From contig JBLWYD010000009.1 of assembly GCA_048267165.1 (NCBI GenBank), positions 37,429-101,428 of the forward strand: 64,000 nt of DNA, given 5' to 3'. The notes below the pieces were generated by a model. The model was not told the DNA's origin, made no database searches, and worked only from the letters and a program-made list of their open reading frames with translations. A program made the position numbers and the translations under genes. The stretch is from PGYR01 sp048267165. Its GTDB lineage: Bacteria > Bacteroidota > Ignavibacteria > Kapaibacteriales > UBA2268. Below, piece after piece: positions 17,530 to 26,531 of the stretch; within the stretch, counting starts at the first letter, position 1, and each line of letters opens with the position of its first letter.

Positions 17530-17576
17530 TCCTATTTGCATAACGAACGAGTTAATCGGCTGTTGTGCAAATAGGA
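17530..17576. promoter_or_regulatory. Inverted repeat between sufE and the SufT-like gene
   Basis: An 11-bp perfect stem (TCCTATTTGCA, 17530-17540, with 17566-17576) encloses a 25-base loop. It lies in the 99-base gap between the sufE stop and the next start. There is no clear T run on the minus strand, so it may be an attenuator, an mRNA-stabilising hairpin or an operator. Confidence 0.4.
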
Positions 17577-17596
17577 CTAAAAAAGACTACTTTTCC

Positions 17597-18016
17597 TTAT
17601 TTTCCTGCAAAAGCAATAGCATAATACTTCATTTGCTTGATCATAGCTAGTAATCCATTAGATCTAGTTGGAGACAAATGCTCTTTGAGTCCAATCTTAT
17701 CTACAAAGTATAGCTCCTCTCTAGCAACAGTTTCTGGCTTTTCGCCATTAACCACACTTATCAGCAAAGCGATTATGCCTTTTGTAATAAGCGCATCGCT
17801 TTCCGCTTTGAATCTCATATTGCCATCAGCGTCAGTCTCAGCAATTAGCCAAACTCGGGATTGACAACCACGTATTAGGTTCTCTTCCCTCTTATCACGC
17901 TCTTCTATTAACTCTAGCTCTTTGCCGAGATCGATTATATAAGCGTATTTATCCATCCAATCTTCGAAGAACGAAAATTCGGAGATTATTTCATCTTGTT
18001 TTTCTTTCATATCCAT
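17597..18016 (-). CDS. sufE: Sulfur-acceptor protein SufE
   Basis: A 139-residue SufE. The catalytic cysteine lies in RGCQSRVWLIAE and the family segments EFSFFEDWMDKYAYIIDLG, ITKGIIALLISVVNG and HLSPTRSNGLLAMIKQM are present. SufE takes persulfide sulfur from the cysteine desulfurase SufS and passes it to the SufBCD scaffold. Those genes are not in this window. ATG at 18016, with a second in-frame ATG two codons later. It heads the minus-strand Fe-S group. Confidence 0.93.
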   Translation of the reverse strand: MDMKEKQDEIISEFSFFEDWMDKYAYIIDLGKELELIEERDKREENLIRGCQSRVWLIAETDADGNMRFKAESDALITKGIIALLISVVNGEKPETVAREELYFVDKIGLKEHLSPTRSNGLLAMIKQMKYYAIAFAGK

Positions 18017-18251
18017 ATTACAAAATTATCATTTGTAGTTGCAAAGTAAAAATTTGAGCAAAATAAATTGGGATTATAGCGGTTGATATTTTTCAATATT
18101 GTAGAAAAGGAGCTAAATGAGGCAAACAGATATATACCATTCTGAAAATCTTCGGATTCTGTAACTTCTGATGGTAGATGAGCCCAGTCAAAGTGCAGAC
18201 AATCAACACCCCACTCCAAAATGATGTGACTGCATCGAATTCCATATTCCT

Positions 18252-18286
18252 AAAAAAAGAGTGCTTGGAATAACCCAAGCACTCTT
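18252..18286 (-). terminator. Terminator of rny
   Basis: On the minus strand an 11-bp perfect stem (AGAGTGCTTGG with CCAAGCACTCT, 6-base loop) ends in seven Ts. It lies 26 bases after the rny stop. The 235 bases between it and sufE hold no gene I can support. Confidence 0.92.
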
Positions 18287-18311
18287 AGTAATTTCTAACT
18301 TTACCATTTCG

Positions 18312-19880
18312 TTATTTAGCTAAGGCAACTGCTCTTTTCTCTCTGATTACAGTTACTTGTATTTGCCCTGGGTACTCCATATCCTCTTGGATACGAGCTG
18401 CAATGCTATCAGCCATTTCGTCAGCAGTAGCGTCATTTACTATTGACGGTTCTACTATTACTCTTAGGTCACGACCAGCTTGGATAGCGTAAGTTTTGAT
18501 TACTCCGTCCCACTGATTAGCTATAGATTCTAGTTTTTCTAATCGCTTTATGTAGTTTTCTAACGATTCACGTCTTGCACCCGGTCTTGCTCCACTTATA
18601 GAGTCAGCCGCTTGTACTAGTACAGCTATAGGTGATTCCATTTCTATATCTTCGTGGTGTGCACCGATTGCGTTCGTTATGATTGGCTTTTCTTTATATT
18701 TAATAGCTAATTCCATACCTACTAGCGCGTGTGGGCCTTCCATTTCTTTCGGGGCACACTTACCTATATCGTGTAGTAATGCTGCTCTTTTAGCGGTGTT
18801 TACGTCCAAATCTAATTGGGCCGCCATTATACCACATATATTTGCAACTTCTATAGAGTGATTAAGCAAGTTCTGACCATAAGAAGATCTATATTTCATC
18901 TTACCGACGAAGTAAACTAGTCCAGCTTTCATATTAGATAGACCCAAGTCTAGCAATGCTTTCTGACCAACTTCTACTATTTCTTCTTCTAGTTCTTTTT
19001 CAGTTTTGTTGACTACTTCCTCTATTCTCGCTGGGTGTATACGTCCGTCTAGCATTAGTACTTCTAGTGAACGCTTCGCTACTTCACGTCTGAATGGATC
19101 GTAGCCAGATATTATCACTGCTTCAGGAGTATCATCAATTATCAAATCGATACCAGTTGCCGCTTCGAATGCACGGATATTTCTACCCTCACGACCGATT
19201 ATACGCCCTTTCATATCATCGCTTTCTAAGTTCACTATTGATACAGTATTGTCAATTGCAATGTCAGATGCAGAACGCTGAATAGCTGAAACTACTATGT
19301 TCACAGCTTCTTTTCTAGCTTTTACTTTGTAATCTTCTCTGATTTGATTTAGCTTCTGAGCCGAGCGTTTACGTACGTCATTCGCTAATTCTTCGAATAT
19401 TTGCTTGCTCGCATCTTCACGTGACATACCAGAGATTTCCTCTAGTTTGTGTGTCATTTCTTCGAATAAGTCATTTGTTTTCTTAGACTTTTCGTCTAGA
19501 GTTTGTTCTTTTCTTTTTAGGTCTTGCTCGAAATTGTGTAGATTTTTTTCCTTTTTCAGGATGATATCTAATTTTTCGTCAATACCTTTTTCTCTAGTAG
19601 AAACAGCAGTTTCTTTTATCTTAAGTTCTTCTTTCTTATTCTGATAAGTACTATCAAAATCTTGCTTTTTCTTTCTCCACTCTTCCTTCAACTCTAACTT
19701 GCTTTCTCTTTTTATATTGTTAGATTTATCGTAAGCTTGGTCAACTACTTTTTTTGCTCTTACTTCGGCTTCTTGTACTTTCTTATCGCCGATTTTCTTT
19801 GCTGATAAATAAGCAATAGCACCGAGTACAGCCGAGACTGCTATCCCAATACCTATCGCCATCATTATTGATCCGTCCAT
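18312..19880 (-). CDS. rny: Ribonuclease Y
   Basis: A 522-residue membrane-anchored endoribonuclease that starts mRNA decay. It has an N-terminal membrane helix (IMMAIGIGIAVSAVLGAIAYL), a long charged coiled coil (about residues 30-190), a KH RNA-binding domain (MKGRIIGREGRNIRAFEAATGID), and an HD phosphohydrolase domain with the metal-binding pair in AALLHDIGKC and the first histidine in NLLNHSIEVA. The C-terminal YPGQIQVTVIRE is also typical. The length matches the family. The start ATG has GGAGAACTAA upstream. It follows zapA and a non-coding stretch that looks like 6S RNA. Confidence 0.97.
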   Translation of the reverse strand: MDGSIMMAIGIGIAVSAVLGAIAYLSAKKIGDKKVQEAEVRAKKVVDQAYDKSNNIKRESKLELKEEWRKKKQDFDSTYQNKKEELKIKETAVSTREKGIDEKLDIILKKEKNLHNFEQDLKRKEQTLDEKSKKTNDLFEEMTHKLEEISGMSREDASKQIFEELANDVRKRSAQKLNQIREDYKVKARKEAVNIVVSAIQRSASDIAIDNTVSIVNLESDDMKGRIIGREGRNIRAFEAATGIDLIIDDTPEAVIISGYDPFRREVAKRSLEVLMLDGRIHPARIEEVVNKTEKELEEEIVEVGQKALLDLGLSNMKAGLVYFVGKMKYRSSYGQNLLNHSIEVANICGIMAAQLDLDVNTAKRAALLHDIGKCAPKEMEGPHALVGMELAIKYKEKPIITNAIGAHHEDIEMESPIAVLVQAADSISGARPGARRESLENYIKRLEKLESIANQWDGVIKTYAIQAGRDLRVIVEPSIVNDATADEMADSIAARIQEDMEYPGQIQVTVIREKRAVALAK

Positions 19881-19929
19881 TTAGTTCTCCTAATAAAATC
19901 CGATCGATTCGAATAAAAAACCAACGTTT

Positions 19930-20126
19930 ACCATCCCTTTTAGCTCGCTATCCGAAGATAACGGCTATGTGACGTGTTGAACCCAAAGTCAAACACGGTG
20001 GGTGAAAGCTCAACTATATCTAAAATCCGCTGGCCCTTCGTGAGTTCTATAAATAACTCAAAATTGACAGTCTGCAACTAAATGCGGTTGCGGCCCGATA
20101 TCAATAACTGAAGTCTAACTCCCATT
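19930..20126 (-). ncRNA. ssrS: Candidate 6S RNA (SsrS)
   Basis: A 345-base gene-free gap separates zapA from rny, a neighbourhood often used by 6S RNA. On the minus strand the 3' half contains TTTCACC, then a hairpin holding GGGTTCAA, then ACATAGCC and ATCTTCGGA. The same words in the same order occur in the 3' half of E. coli 6S RNA (TTCACC, GGGTTCAA, ACAGCC, ATCTCGGA). Local hairpins GCAAC/GTTGC and GAGTT/AACTC lie in the 5' half. TATAAT at 20138-20133 is a fitting -10 box for a start near 20126. The ends are approximate and a full-length closing stem was not confirmed by hand. 6S RNA binds RNA polymerase holoenzyme and tunes transcription in stationary phase. Confidence 0.5.
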
Positions 20127-20225
20127 ATTGTAATTATAGATTCTATTACGTAAGACAAGGATAGTAAACGCGGTAATAATTCTGTAATGAATTGGTAATA
20201 AAGAGATTATATTCTAATCTAAAAC

Positions 20226-20504
20226 TTATGAAATCGCTTCTTTTAACAAATTTGACATATTCCTTAATTCTTTCTGCAAATAATTCACAGAATCTTTCAT
20301 CATCTCTTCGTTCTTTATGTCGTTCTCAGCTATATTCAATGCTGCCAAAATTGCTAAAGTTTCTTCGGGCAAATTACCCAAGTTTTTTTTCAAATGTTCT
20401 AATTGTTCATTTACTCTTTCAGTAGAAGCAATTACACTCGCTTCATTGTCACTAGCAAGTGAATATTCTTTATATCCAATTTTTACTTTTACGGTCTTAT
20501 TCAT
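20226..20504 (-). CDS. zapA: Cell-division protein ZapA
   Basis: A 92-residue ZapA: the N-terminal globular part (VKVKIGYKEYSLASDNEAS) is followed by a helix with the conserved LAILAALNIAENDI and a C-terminal coiled coil. ZapA bundles FtsZ filaments at the division site. It is downstream of a coiled-coil protein gene and pheT on the same strand and upstream of rny, a syntenic arrangement common in this phylum. Confidence 0.88.
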   Translation of the reverse strand: MNKTVKVKIGYKEYSLASDNEASVIASTERVNEQLEHLKKNLGNLPEETLAILAALNIAENDIKNEEMMKDSVNYLQKELRNMSNLLKEAIS

Positions 20505-20565
20505 TTGTTACTTGTCTTTTTTTAAGTTCACACTTTGTAAACTATACTATAATATCAAAAATTAT

Positions 20566-21783
20566 TTAATTTTCAATGATTTTTTCTATTTTTTGTAGAT
20601 ATTTTTCTAAGCTATCTGCTAACTTCAATCTTTTTTCTTTCGTTTCCATTTTGAAGCTGATTGCTTCATTTAGTTCTTCTTCTAGTACTTGTATTTGCTT
20701 GTAACGCTTTTTAACTAGTTCTTCCATACTCTCATTTTTAGCGCTTATCTGCTCTAATCGATCTTTTAGCTCTTTATTTTCAGTATCCAGTAACTCTATT
20801 CTGAATTCTTTCTTCTCTATTTTCTCTTGAAGGTTGCTAACCTCTTGTCCTTCGCGCTTTATGTCCGTATTATCAAAAGACATAGTGCCAAATAAGGTTT
20901 GACCAAGTACACCATAGCCAGCTTCGTTCAGTTCTTTTACTTCTTGCTTTTTAACTTCTAGCTCACTTCTCAGATTGTCAATCTCTTTTTCCAAATCGAA
21001 GTTATTACTTTCTGGCTGTTCTTGCTCTCTTATTTCTTTTAGTTTTGATTCAAGTATTTCTATTGTTTCTACTTTTTGCTCTATCTCTTTGTTCAGTAGC
21101 TCTTTCTCGCGCGCGTGTTCAGATTCCAAAGCATAAGTCAGTTGCTTTAGCTCGTCTATATTTTTTAAGAACTGCTCTTCATCTTCTTTTGATGATTCTA
21201 CTAATTTATCGTATTCCTTAGCTTTTTCTTTTAGTTCGGGAAAGTCTTCTAGTTTCAGTTTGAAATGATAGATCTCATTTTTCAGATGAGCGCTTTTCTC
21301 TACTATATCCGCCATCTCTTTGTCTTTCTCAAATATCTCTTCTTGCTTAGTGATTAAAGCTTTCTTCACATAATCGTGATTATTTCTCAAATCTTCGATT
21401 ACTATATCTTTCTGGTTATTAGTGTTAGAGAGTGATTCTACTTTTTGCTTTAACTCCAATTCGTTGGCAGTTAACTCTGAATCACGTACTTTCAGATCAT
21501 CTAACTGCAACAAACTATCTTCCAAATCATTGCTCAGAGAATTTATCTCAGCTTCTAGCTGCTCTACTTTGTACTCTGTTGCTTTTAGTTTATGCCTTAG
21601 GTCTGATTCTACATCCTTTACTTCAGTCAAAGAATTATCATTGTTCATCAATGATTCGTACAATTCGTTATTCTTTTCTCTTAGGGTCTCGTTCTCAGAT
21701 TTTAATTCTACTAACAAAGTAGTAGCATTTACAAGTAAATCTTTGAACTCGTTTATCTGTTGTATCAGGTTGTCGCTAATCAT
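20566..21783 (-). CDS. Long coiled-coil protein between pheT and zapA
   Basis: A 405-residue protein that is almost entirely heptad-patterned coiled coil (for example ETLREKNNELYESLMNND, KKEFRIELLDTENKELKDRL) with one non-coil break near residues 285-320 (LNEAGYGVLGQTLFGTMSF). It has no signal peptide or membrane helix. It lies 16 bases after pheT and 61 bases before zapA. By position it could be a division-linked, ZapB-like partner, but coiled coils give poor homology evidence, so no name is assigned. Confidence 0.75.
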   Translation of the reverse strand: MISDNLIQQINEFKDLLVNATTLLVELKSENETLREKNNELYESLMNNDNSLTEVKDVESDLRHKLKATEYKVEQLEAEINSLSNDLEDSLLQLDDLKVRDSELTANELELKQKVESLSNTNNQKDIVIEDLRNNHDYVKKALITKQEEIFEKDKEMADIVEKSAHLKNEIYHFKLKLEDFPELKEKAKEYDKLVESSKEDEEQFLKNIDELKQLTYALESEHAREKELLNKEIEQKVETIEILESKLKEIREQEQPESNNFDLEKEIDNLRSELEVKKQEVKELNEAGYGVLGQTLFGTMSFDNTDIKREGQEVSNLQEKIEKKEFRIELLDTENKELKDRLEQISAKNESMEELVKKRYKQIQVLEEELNEAISFKMETKEKRLKLADSLEKYLQKIEKIIEN

Positions 21784-21799
21784 TTCGCTCTATCTTATA

Positions 21800-24211
21800 T
21801 TAGTTTTTTCTTAATTCTGCTTTGAATGTAGATTCTATATTCTTAACTAAATTCGCTATCACTTTGTCTATATCTTCATCTGTCAGAGTACGTTCGCTCG
21901 AAACAAATTCGAGTGAGTAAGCAACGCTTTTCTTGCCTTCGGCAATATTGTCACCTTTGTAAACATCGAATATATCTACAGATTTCAAGTACTTACCACC
22001 GTTCGCCTCTATCAGAGTAATCACCTTCCCCGCTTCTAAATCATCGGGCACTGTGAACGCCAAATCACGACTAACAGATGGGAATGAAGATACTTTGTTG
22101 TATCGGCTCTGCTTTTCTGGTAATTTGTATAACTCTGTCATATCTAATAGAAGTGCTACGACTGGTTGTTCTACATCATACTGTTTTAGTATTCTTCTAT
22201 CGACTTCACCGACTGCACCAATTTTAGTTTTTCCTAACATAATATGGCATGAGTTTCCACCAAAACCAGTTTCGGCATTTTGTACTATTTGTACATTGCT
22301 TAATTTAGCAAATTCTACTATACTTTGCAATAAACCTTTGATATCATAGAAATTAACAGCTCTGTTTTTCACGTCCCAATTATCTTGATACTTATTCCCA
22401 CTAAGGATTACCAATAGGTTTTCGCGTTCCATTACCCCTTTCACTACATTAGCTTCGTCATCAGTAGTCTCGAATATTTTACCAACTTCGAATAGTTGTA
22501 GGTCAGGAGTTCCCAATCTGATATTTCTACTAATTACTCTCAGCATAGATGGTAGCAACGAAGGACGCATAATAGAAAGTTCTCTACCCAATGGATTAGC
22601 GACTACTAGCGGACTCTCAGTGAAAATAGCTGCTGAGTCTGGGTCTATCTGATTTTGAGTAAGAGATTCGTTGTATCCATTGCTTATCAAATACTCACGC
22701 ACTTTATTACGAAGTGCTGGCAATCTCAATCCTTCAGGCAACGGACGAGCATCAAATGATATATTAGCAAAGAATTGTGGTTCCAATTTGTCATAATTAT
22801 ACAAACGGACTACTTCTTCCAACAAGTCAATCTCTTCGCTAATGTCGTGTCTATAATTCGGGATTTCTAGCTCTATCGTTTCTTCGTTCTCACTAACTAA
22901 TTTGAAGTTTAGTGAAGTTAGTATTTCTTTAATCGCATCATTAGTTAGTTTTAGACCAACAATTTTCTCTACTCTTTGGTAGCGAAGTTTTACTATTTTT
23001 TGAATTTTCTTGTTCGGATATACATCGACTATACCTTTCTCAATAGTTCCGCCAGCTACTTGCTGAAGTAATTGAGCACATCTATCGGCAGCCAAAATAA
23101 CGGCGTCTATATCTATACCACGCTCAAATCTATAAGAAGCATCGCTCGATATACCAATCTTCTTAGCCGTTCTACGCACAGAATTCGGGCTAAAGAATGC
23201 AGATTCTATTAGTACATCAGTCGTGCTATCATTAATTTCAGAGTTCATACCGCCCATAACTCCTGCTACAGCTATTGGCTTTTCGCCATCGCATATCATT
23301 AGCATTTCGGAGTCAAGCTCTCTTTTTTTATCGTCAAGAGTCGTAAATGGTTGCTTGTCAGTAGCGTTCTTAATTACTATTTTCTTGCCTGCAACTAAGT
23401 TATAGTCGAATGCGTGAAGGGGTTGCCCCAATTCCATTAGCACGAAATTAGTCACATCTACTACATTATTAATAGGTCGCAAACCTATAGCCGTTAATTT
23501 TTGTTTCAGCCAGTCTGGTGATTCGGCTATCTTCACACCTCTGACTACTCTTGCCGCATAGCGTGGGCAAGCATCAGTATTTTCTATTTCAATTGTAATT
23601 GAGTTAGTGACATCGTCGCCACTTTCCTCGAATTTGACATCTGGTTTCCTTACTTCTTTGCGGTAGTAAGCACCCAAATCGCGAGCTATACCATAGTGAC
23701 TAAGGCAATCGCCCTTGTTAGGAGTTATAGCAATCTCCAAGGTTACATCATTCAATCCTAAGTAATCAGCTATTGGCTGACCGGGTTCTACTCCTTCTGG
23801 GAGTACCCATATTCCGTCGCTATCTTCGCCTAGCTCTAGCTCAGATTGACTACATATCATTCCGTTGGACTCAATGCCACGTATTTTTCTTTTAGAGAGT
23901 GCAAACCCAGCACTTGGCACAACAGCACCTTCTGTACCCAATACAACATTCTGCCCTTCGGCTACGTTTGGTGCACCGCAAACTACTGTTTGCTCACCAT
24001 TAGCCGACTGCACTGTACAAAGTCTTAGTTTGTCTGCATCGGGATGAGGAACTATGTTTAGTACGTGAGCAGTATAGAAGCCATCGTACTTCGCTTTGTT
24101 GTCTATTACTTCTTCTACTTCTAAGCCAATATACGTAAGCACTTCAACCAATTCGGGAATCGGTACTTCTAGATCTATATACTCTCTGAGCCAATTATAT
24201 GATAATTTCAT
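21800..24211 (-). CDS. pheT: Phenylalanine--tRNA ligase, beta subunit
   Basis: An 803-residue bacterial-type beta subunit. It starts MKLSYNWLREYIDL. The tRNA-binding OB domain follows (HPDADKLRLCTVQ, VVCGAPNVAEGQ), then B3/B4 (RYAARVVRGV, NNVVDVTNFVLMELGQPLHAFD), B5, the catalytic-like core, and the C-terminal FDX-ACB anticodon-binding domain (SSFPSVSRDLAFTVPDD onward). It pairs with PheS, which is not adjacent here, to charge tRNA-Phe. A tRNA-Phe gene occurs at 33568 in the same window. It heads the minus-strand run pheT, coiled-coil gene, zapA. Confidence 0.98.
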   Translation of the reverse strand: MKLSYNWLREYIDLEVPIPELVEVLTYIGLEVEEVIDNKAKYDGFYTAHVLNIVPHPDADKLRLCTVQSANGEQTVVCGAPNVAEGQNVVLGTEGAVVPSAGFALSKRKIRGIESNGMICSQSELELGEDSDGIWVLPEGVEPGQPIADYLGLNDVTLEIAITPNKGDCLSHYGIARDLGAYYRKEVRKPDVKFEESGDDVTNSITIEIENTDACPRYAARVVRGVKIAESPDWLKQKLTAIGLRPINNVVDVTNFVLMELGQPLHAFDYNLVAGKKIVIKNATDKQPFTTLDDKKRELDSEMLMICDGEKPIAVAGVMGGMNSEINDSTTDVLIESAFFSPNSVRRTAKKIGISSDASYRFERGIDIDAVILAADRCAQLLQQVAGGTIEKGIVDVYPNKKIQKIVKLRYQRVEKIVGLKLTNDAIKEILTSLNFKLVSENEETIELEIPNYRHDISEEIDLLEEVVRLYNYDKLEPQFFANISFDARPLPEGLRLPALRNKVREYLISNGYNESLTQNQIDPDSAAIFTESPLVVANPLGRELSIMRPSLLPSMLRVISRNIRLGTPDLQLFEVGKIFETTDDEANVVKGVMERENLLVILSGNKYQDNWDVKNRAVNFYDIKGLLQSIVEFAKLSNVQIVQNAETGFGGNSCHIMLGKTKIGAVGEVDRRILKQYDVEQPVVALLLDMTELYKLPEKQSRYNKVSSFPSVSRDLAFTVPDDLEAGKVITLIEANGGKYLKSVDIFDVYKGDNIAEGKKSVAYSLEFVSSERTLTDEDIDKVIANLVKNIESTFKAELRKN

Positions 24212-24278
24212 TTATTGTGTTTGCATAAGTTTTGCTATAAAAAATGCAATATAAATATTTTTTTGCGAAGCTAGGTAA

Positions 24279-24303
24279 TTTGAACAATAAAATACTGTTC
24301 AAT
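24279..24303. promoter_or_regulatory. Inverted repeat upstream of the PD40/OmpA gene
   Basis: TTGAACA at 24280-24286 and TGTTCAA at 24296-24302 flank a 9-base AT spacer. The left part (TTTGAACAAT) is identical to the half-site of the 12-bp repeat at 3244. It lies in the divergent gap between pheT and the OmpA gene, about 75 bases before the latter's ATG. Confidence 0.4.
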
Positions 24304-24372
24304 TAAAACGAATATTTTCCTACATTCACTATATTGTCGTTGCTACTAACAACAAATTCTAAAAATCCAGTT

Positions 24373-26478
24373 ATGAAATTAATCTACATTATATTCTTTA
24401 CCACACTATTGTCATTTACTTCACTTATCTCTCAGACAAATCACAAAGTAATAATTGATGAGAAATTCGACAATCCATCATCAACGGATTGGAATCAAAA
24501 AAACACCGATTCACAAAACTTGAAAATCGAGAATGGCGTCTATAAAATTGAGAGTAAAAGCGATAAATCTATGGGTTGGGCTATTAGGGATTTGGGTCTC
24601 AATATCAATAATAACTACATAATTGAGTTTGATATTAGACAAACGGCAGGCACTGATAATAGTGGCTACGGCCTAGTATTCGGTATGAATAAAAGTATAT
24701 CTCAGTATTATAAATTCTCAATTTCGAGTACTCAGTTCAGAAAACTTAATGGCTATTGGAATAAAAAATACAATAACCTTCGAGATTGGAAAAAGAAAGA
24801 ATCAGTAATCAAGAAGATGAACGAATGGAATAGAATAAAATTAGTCAGAACAAGAAATTTGCTAGAGCTTTATGTCAATGATGTTCAAGTATTAGCTTAT
24901 GGTAAATACATAGACTATGGAAGGGATATTGCCTTATTTGCTGATAAGAAAGGAATGAAAATAGAGGTTGATAATTTCAAACTAACTACTTTCGATTTTG
25001 CAGTGAATGATGTGGTAGGCGCAGAAAAACCTTCTAACAAGAGATATTTATCTTTTAACACTAAAGATAATGAGAAGAAAATCTATGTCTCAGCAGATGG
25101 TAATACAATGTATGTAACACATCAGGTAGGTCAAGAGAAAAGTAAAGTTTGGATAAGTAACTATGATGGTAAAAACTGGAGTAGTCTGATAAAGTTACCT
25201 TTCCCGATTAACAATAATGGCGGAAACAGCGTTATTTCGGCGTCATCGGACAAAAACACCCTGTATCTGATGAATACTTATAAGCCAGACGGGAGTTCTG
25301 GGACAGGTGGTATTTCTGTTTCTCACAAAACTAAAGATGGCTGGGAAGTTCCAAAAACAATCAAGGTTGACAATCTAGTAAATAAAAATAGGTTCGCCTC
25401 ATACTTTTTCACAGCTGATAATAAAATACTATTAATGGCAATACAGCCAAACGAAGAAGAACACGATGAACAAGCAATATTTGTCTCTTTCATCAAAGAA
25501 GATGGTACATATACTGAGCCTAAAGACTTGGGCCCAACTATCAATACTCTTGCTATGGATTTCAATCCATTCTTAGCCCCTGACAGTAAGACACTTTATT
25601 TCTCTAGTACTGGTCACCCCGGTTATGGCTCTGCTGATATATGGGTTTCGAGAAGATTAGATGATACTTGGCAAAATTGGAGTAAGCCCCAAAACTTAGG
25701 TCCAAACATAAATAGTGATGGTTTTGAATTGAATTTGTCTCTTGATGCAAAAGGAACTTTAGGTTATTTGGCTTCTTATGATTCTAAGCTTGCTGGGTAC
25801 AAAGGTGAGGGCGATGTCATGGTATTAGACCTACCCGAAGGTGCAAGACCAGAGCCAGTTGTTCTAGTATTCGGTAAGGTATTGAACAAGAAAACAAATG
25901 ACCCTATTGCAGCCAAGATTAACTATTTCGATTTGACAAGTGGGCAAGAATATGGTACAGCAAACTCTGACATAAATACTGGTGAGTATAGTATAGTTCT
26001 TCCACGTGGTATAAATTTTGGTTTCAAATCAGAGGCGGCTGGCTATGTATCTATCTCAGAAAATCTTGATTTGACTAACCTAGACAGTTACGAAGAAATA
26101 GAAAAGAACCTTTACTTAGTTCCAATAGAAATTGGTCAGACTATAAGGTTGAATAATCTATTCTTTGATACTGGCGAATATGCACTAAAAGAATCATCGA
26201 ATTCGGAATTGAAAAACTTACTCAAACTATTGCAGCTTAACCCTAAGATGAAAATCAAAATATTGGGTTACACAGACAATGTAGGTAGTGAAGCAAACAA
26301 CCTTACATTATCTAAGAACCGTGCTAACTCGGTATATGAATGGCTAGTAACTAATAGTGTAAACAAAGCTAATCTATCATCAGTAGGAATGGGGATGAAA
26401 GACCCAGTGGCTACTAACGATACGGAAGAAGGGCGTCAACTAAATCGCCGAGTAGAATTCACTATTATAGAAAAGTAA
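24373..26478 (+). CDS. OmpA-family protein with jelly-roll, PD40 propeller and CRD domains
   Basis: A 701-residue envelope protein. It has a signal peptide (MKLIYIIFFTTLLSFTSLISQ), then residues about 20-215 as a concanavalin-like jelly roll of the DUF1080/LamG type (NNYIIEFDIRQTAGTDNSGYGL), residues about 225-480 as PD40 repeats (LYFSSTGHPGYGSADIW), a carboxypeptidase-regulatory-like sandwich (FGKVLNKKTNDPIAAKI), and a C-terminal OmpA domain (NLFFDTGEYALKESS, LGYTDNVGSEANN, LNRRVEFTI). The ATG at 24373 is chosen over the TTG at 24334 because it begins the signal peptide. It differs from the paralogue at 49721 by the N-terminal jelly roll in place of helical repeats. Confidence 0.88.
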   Translation: MKLIYIIFFTTLLSFTSLISQTNHKVIIDEKFDNPSSTDWNQKNTDSQNLKIENGVYKIESKSDKSMGWAIRDLGLNINNNYIIEFDIRQTAGTDNSGYGLVFGMNKSISQYYKFSISSTQFRKLNGYWNKKYNNLRDWKKKESVIKKMNEWNRIKLVRTRNLLELYVNDVQVLAYGKYIDYGRDIALFADKKGMKIEVDNFKLTTFDFAVNDVVGAEKPSNKRYLSFNTKDNEKKIYVSADGNTMYVTHQVGQEKSKVWISNYDGKNWSSLIKLPFPINNNGGNSVISASSDKNTLYLMNTYKPDGSSGTGGISVSHKTKDGWEVPKTIKVDNLVNKNRFASYFFTADNKILLMAIQPNEEEHDEQAIFVSFIKEDGTYTEPKDLGPTINTLAMDFNPFLAPDSKTLYFSSTGHPGYGSADIWVSRRLDDTWQNWSKPQNLGPNINSDGFELNLSLDAKGTLGYLASYDSKLAGYKGEGDVMVLDLPEGARPEPVVLVFGKVLNKKTNDPIAAKINYFDLTSGQEYGTANSDINTGEYSIVLPRGINFGFKSEAAGYVSISENLDLTNLDSYEEIEKNLYLVPIEIGQTIRLNNLFFDTGEYALKESSNSELKNLLKLLQLNPKMKIKILGYTDNVGSEANNLTLSKNRANSVYEWLVTNSVNKANLSSVGMGMKDPVATNDTEEGRQLNRRVEFTIIEK

Positions 26479-26488
26479 ATTGTTGTGT

Positions 26489-26523
26489 TCACCGTAGAGG
26501 TGTTCTAGTCTCTACGGTGATTT
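26489..26523. terminator. Bidirectional terminator between convergent genes
   Basis: An 11-bp perfect stem (TCACCGTAGAG with its complement, 10-base loop) lies between the stops of the PD40/OmpA gene (+) and the DUF4249-like gene (-). The short TTT tail on the plus side is modest. Confidence 0.75.
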
Positions 26524-26531
26524 CTTATTGC

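Noticed and set aside
18007..18278. Two overlapping short open frames downstream of rny on the minus strand, one with a hydrophobic stretch
   Set aside because: One runs into the sufE start and the other begins within the rny terminator region; no ribosome-binding site or family pattern was seen.
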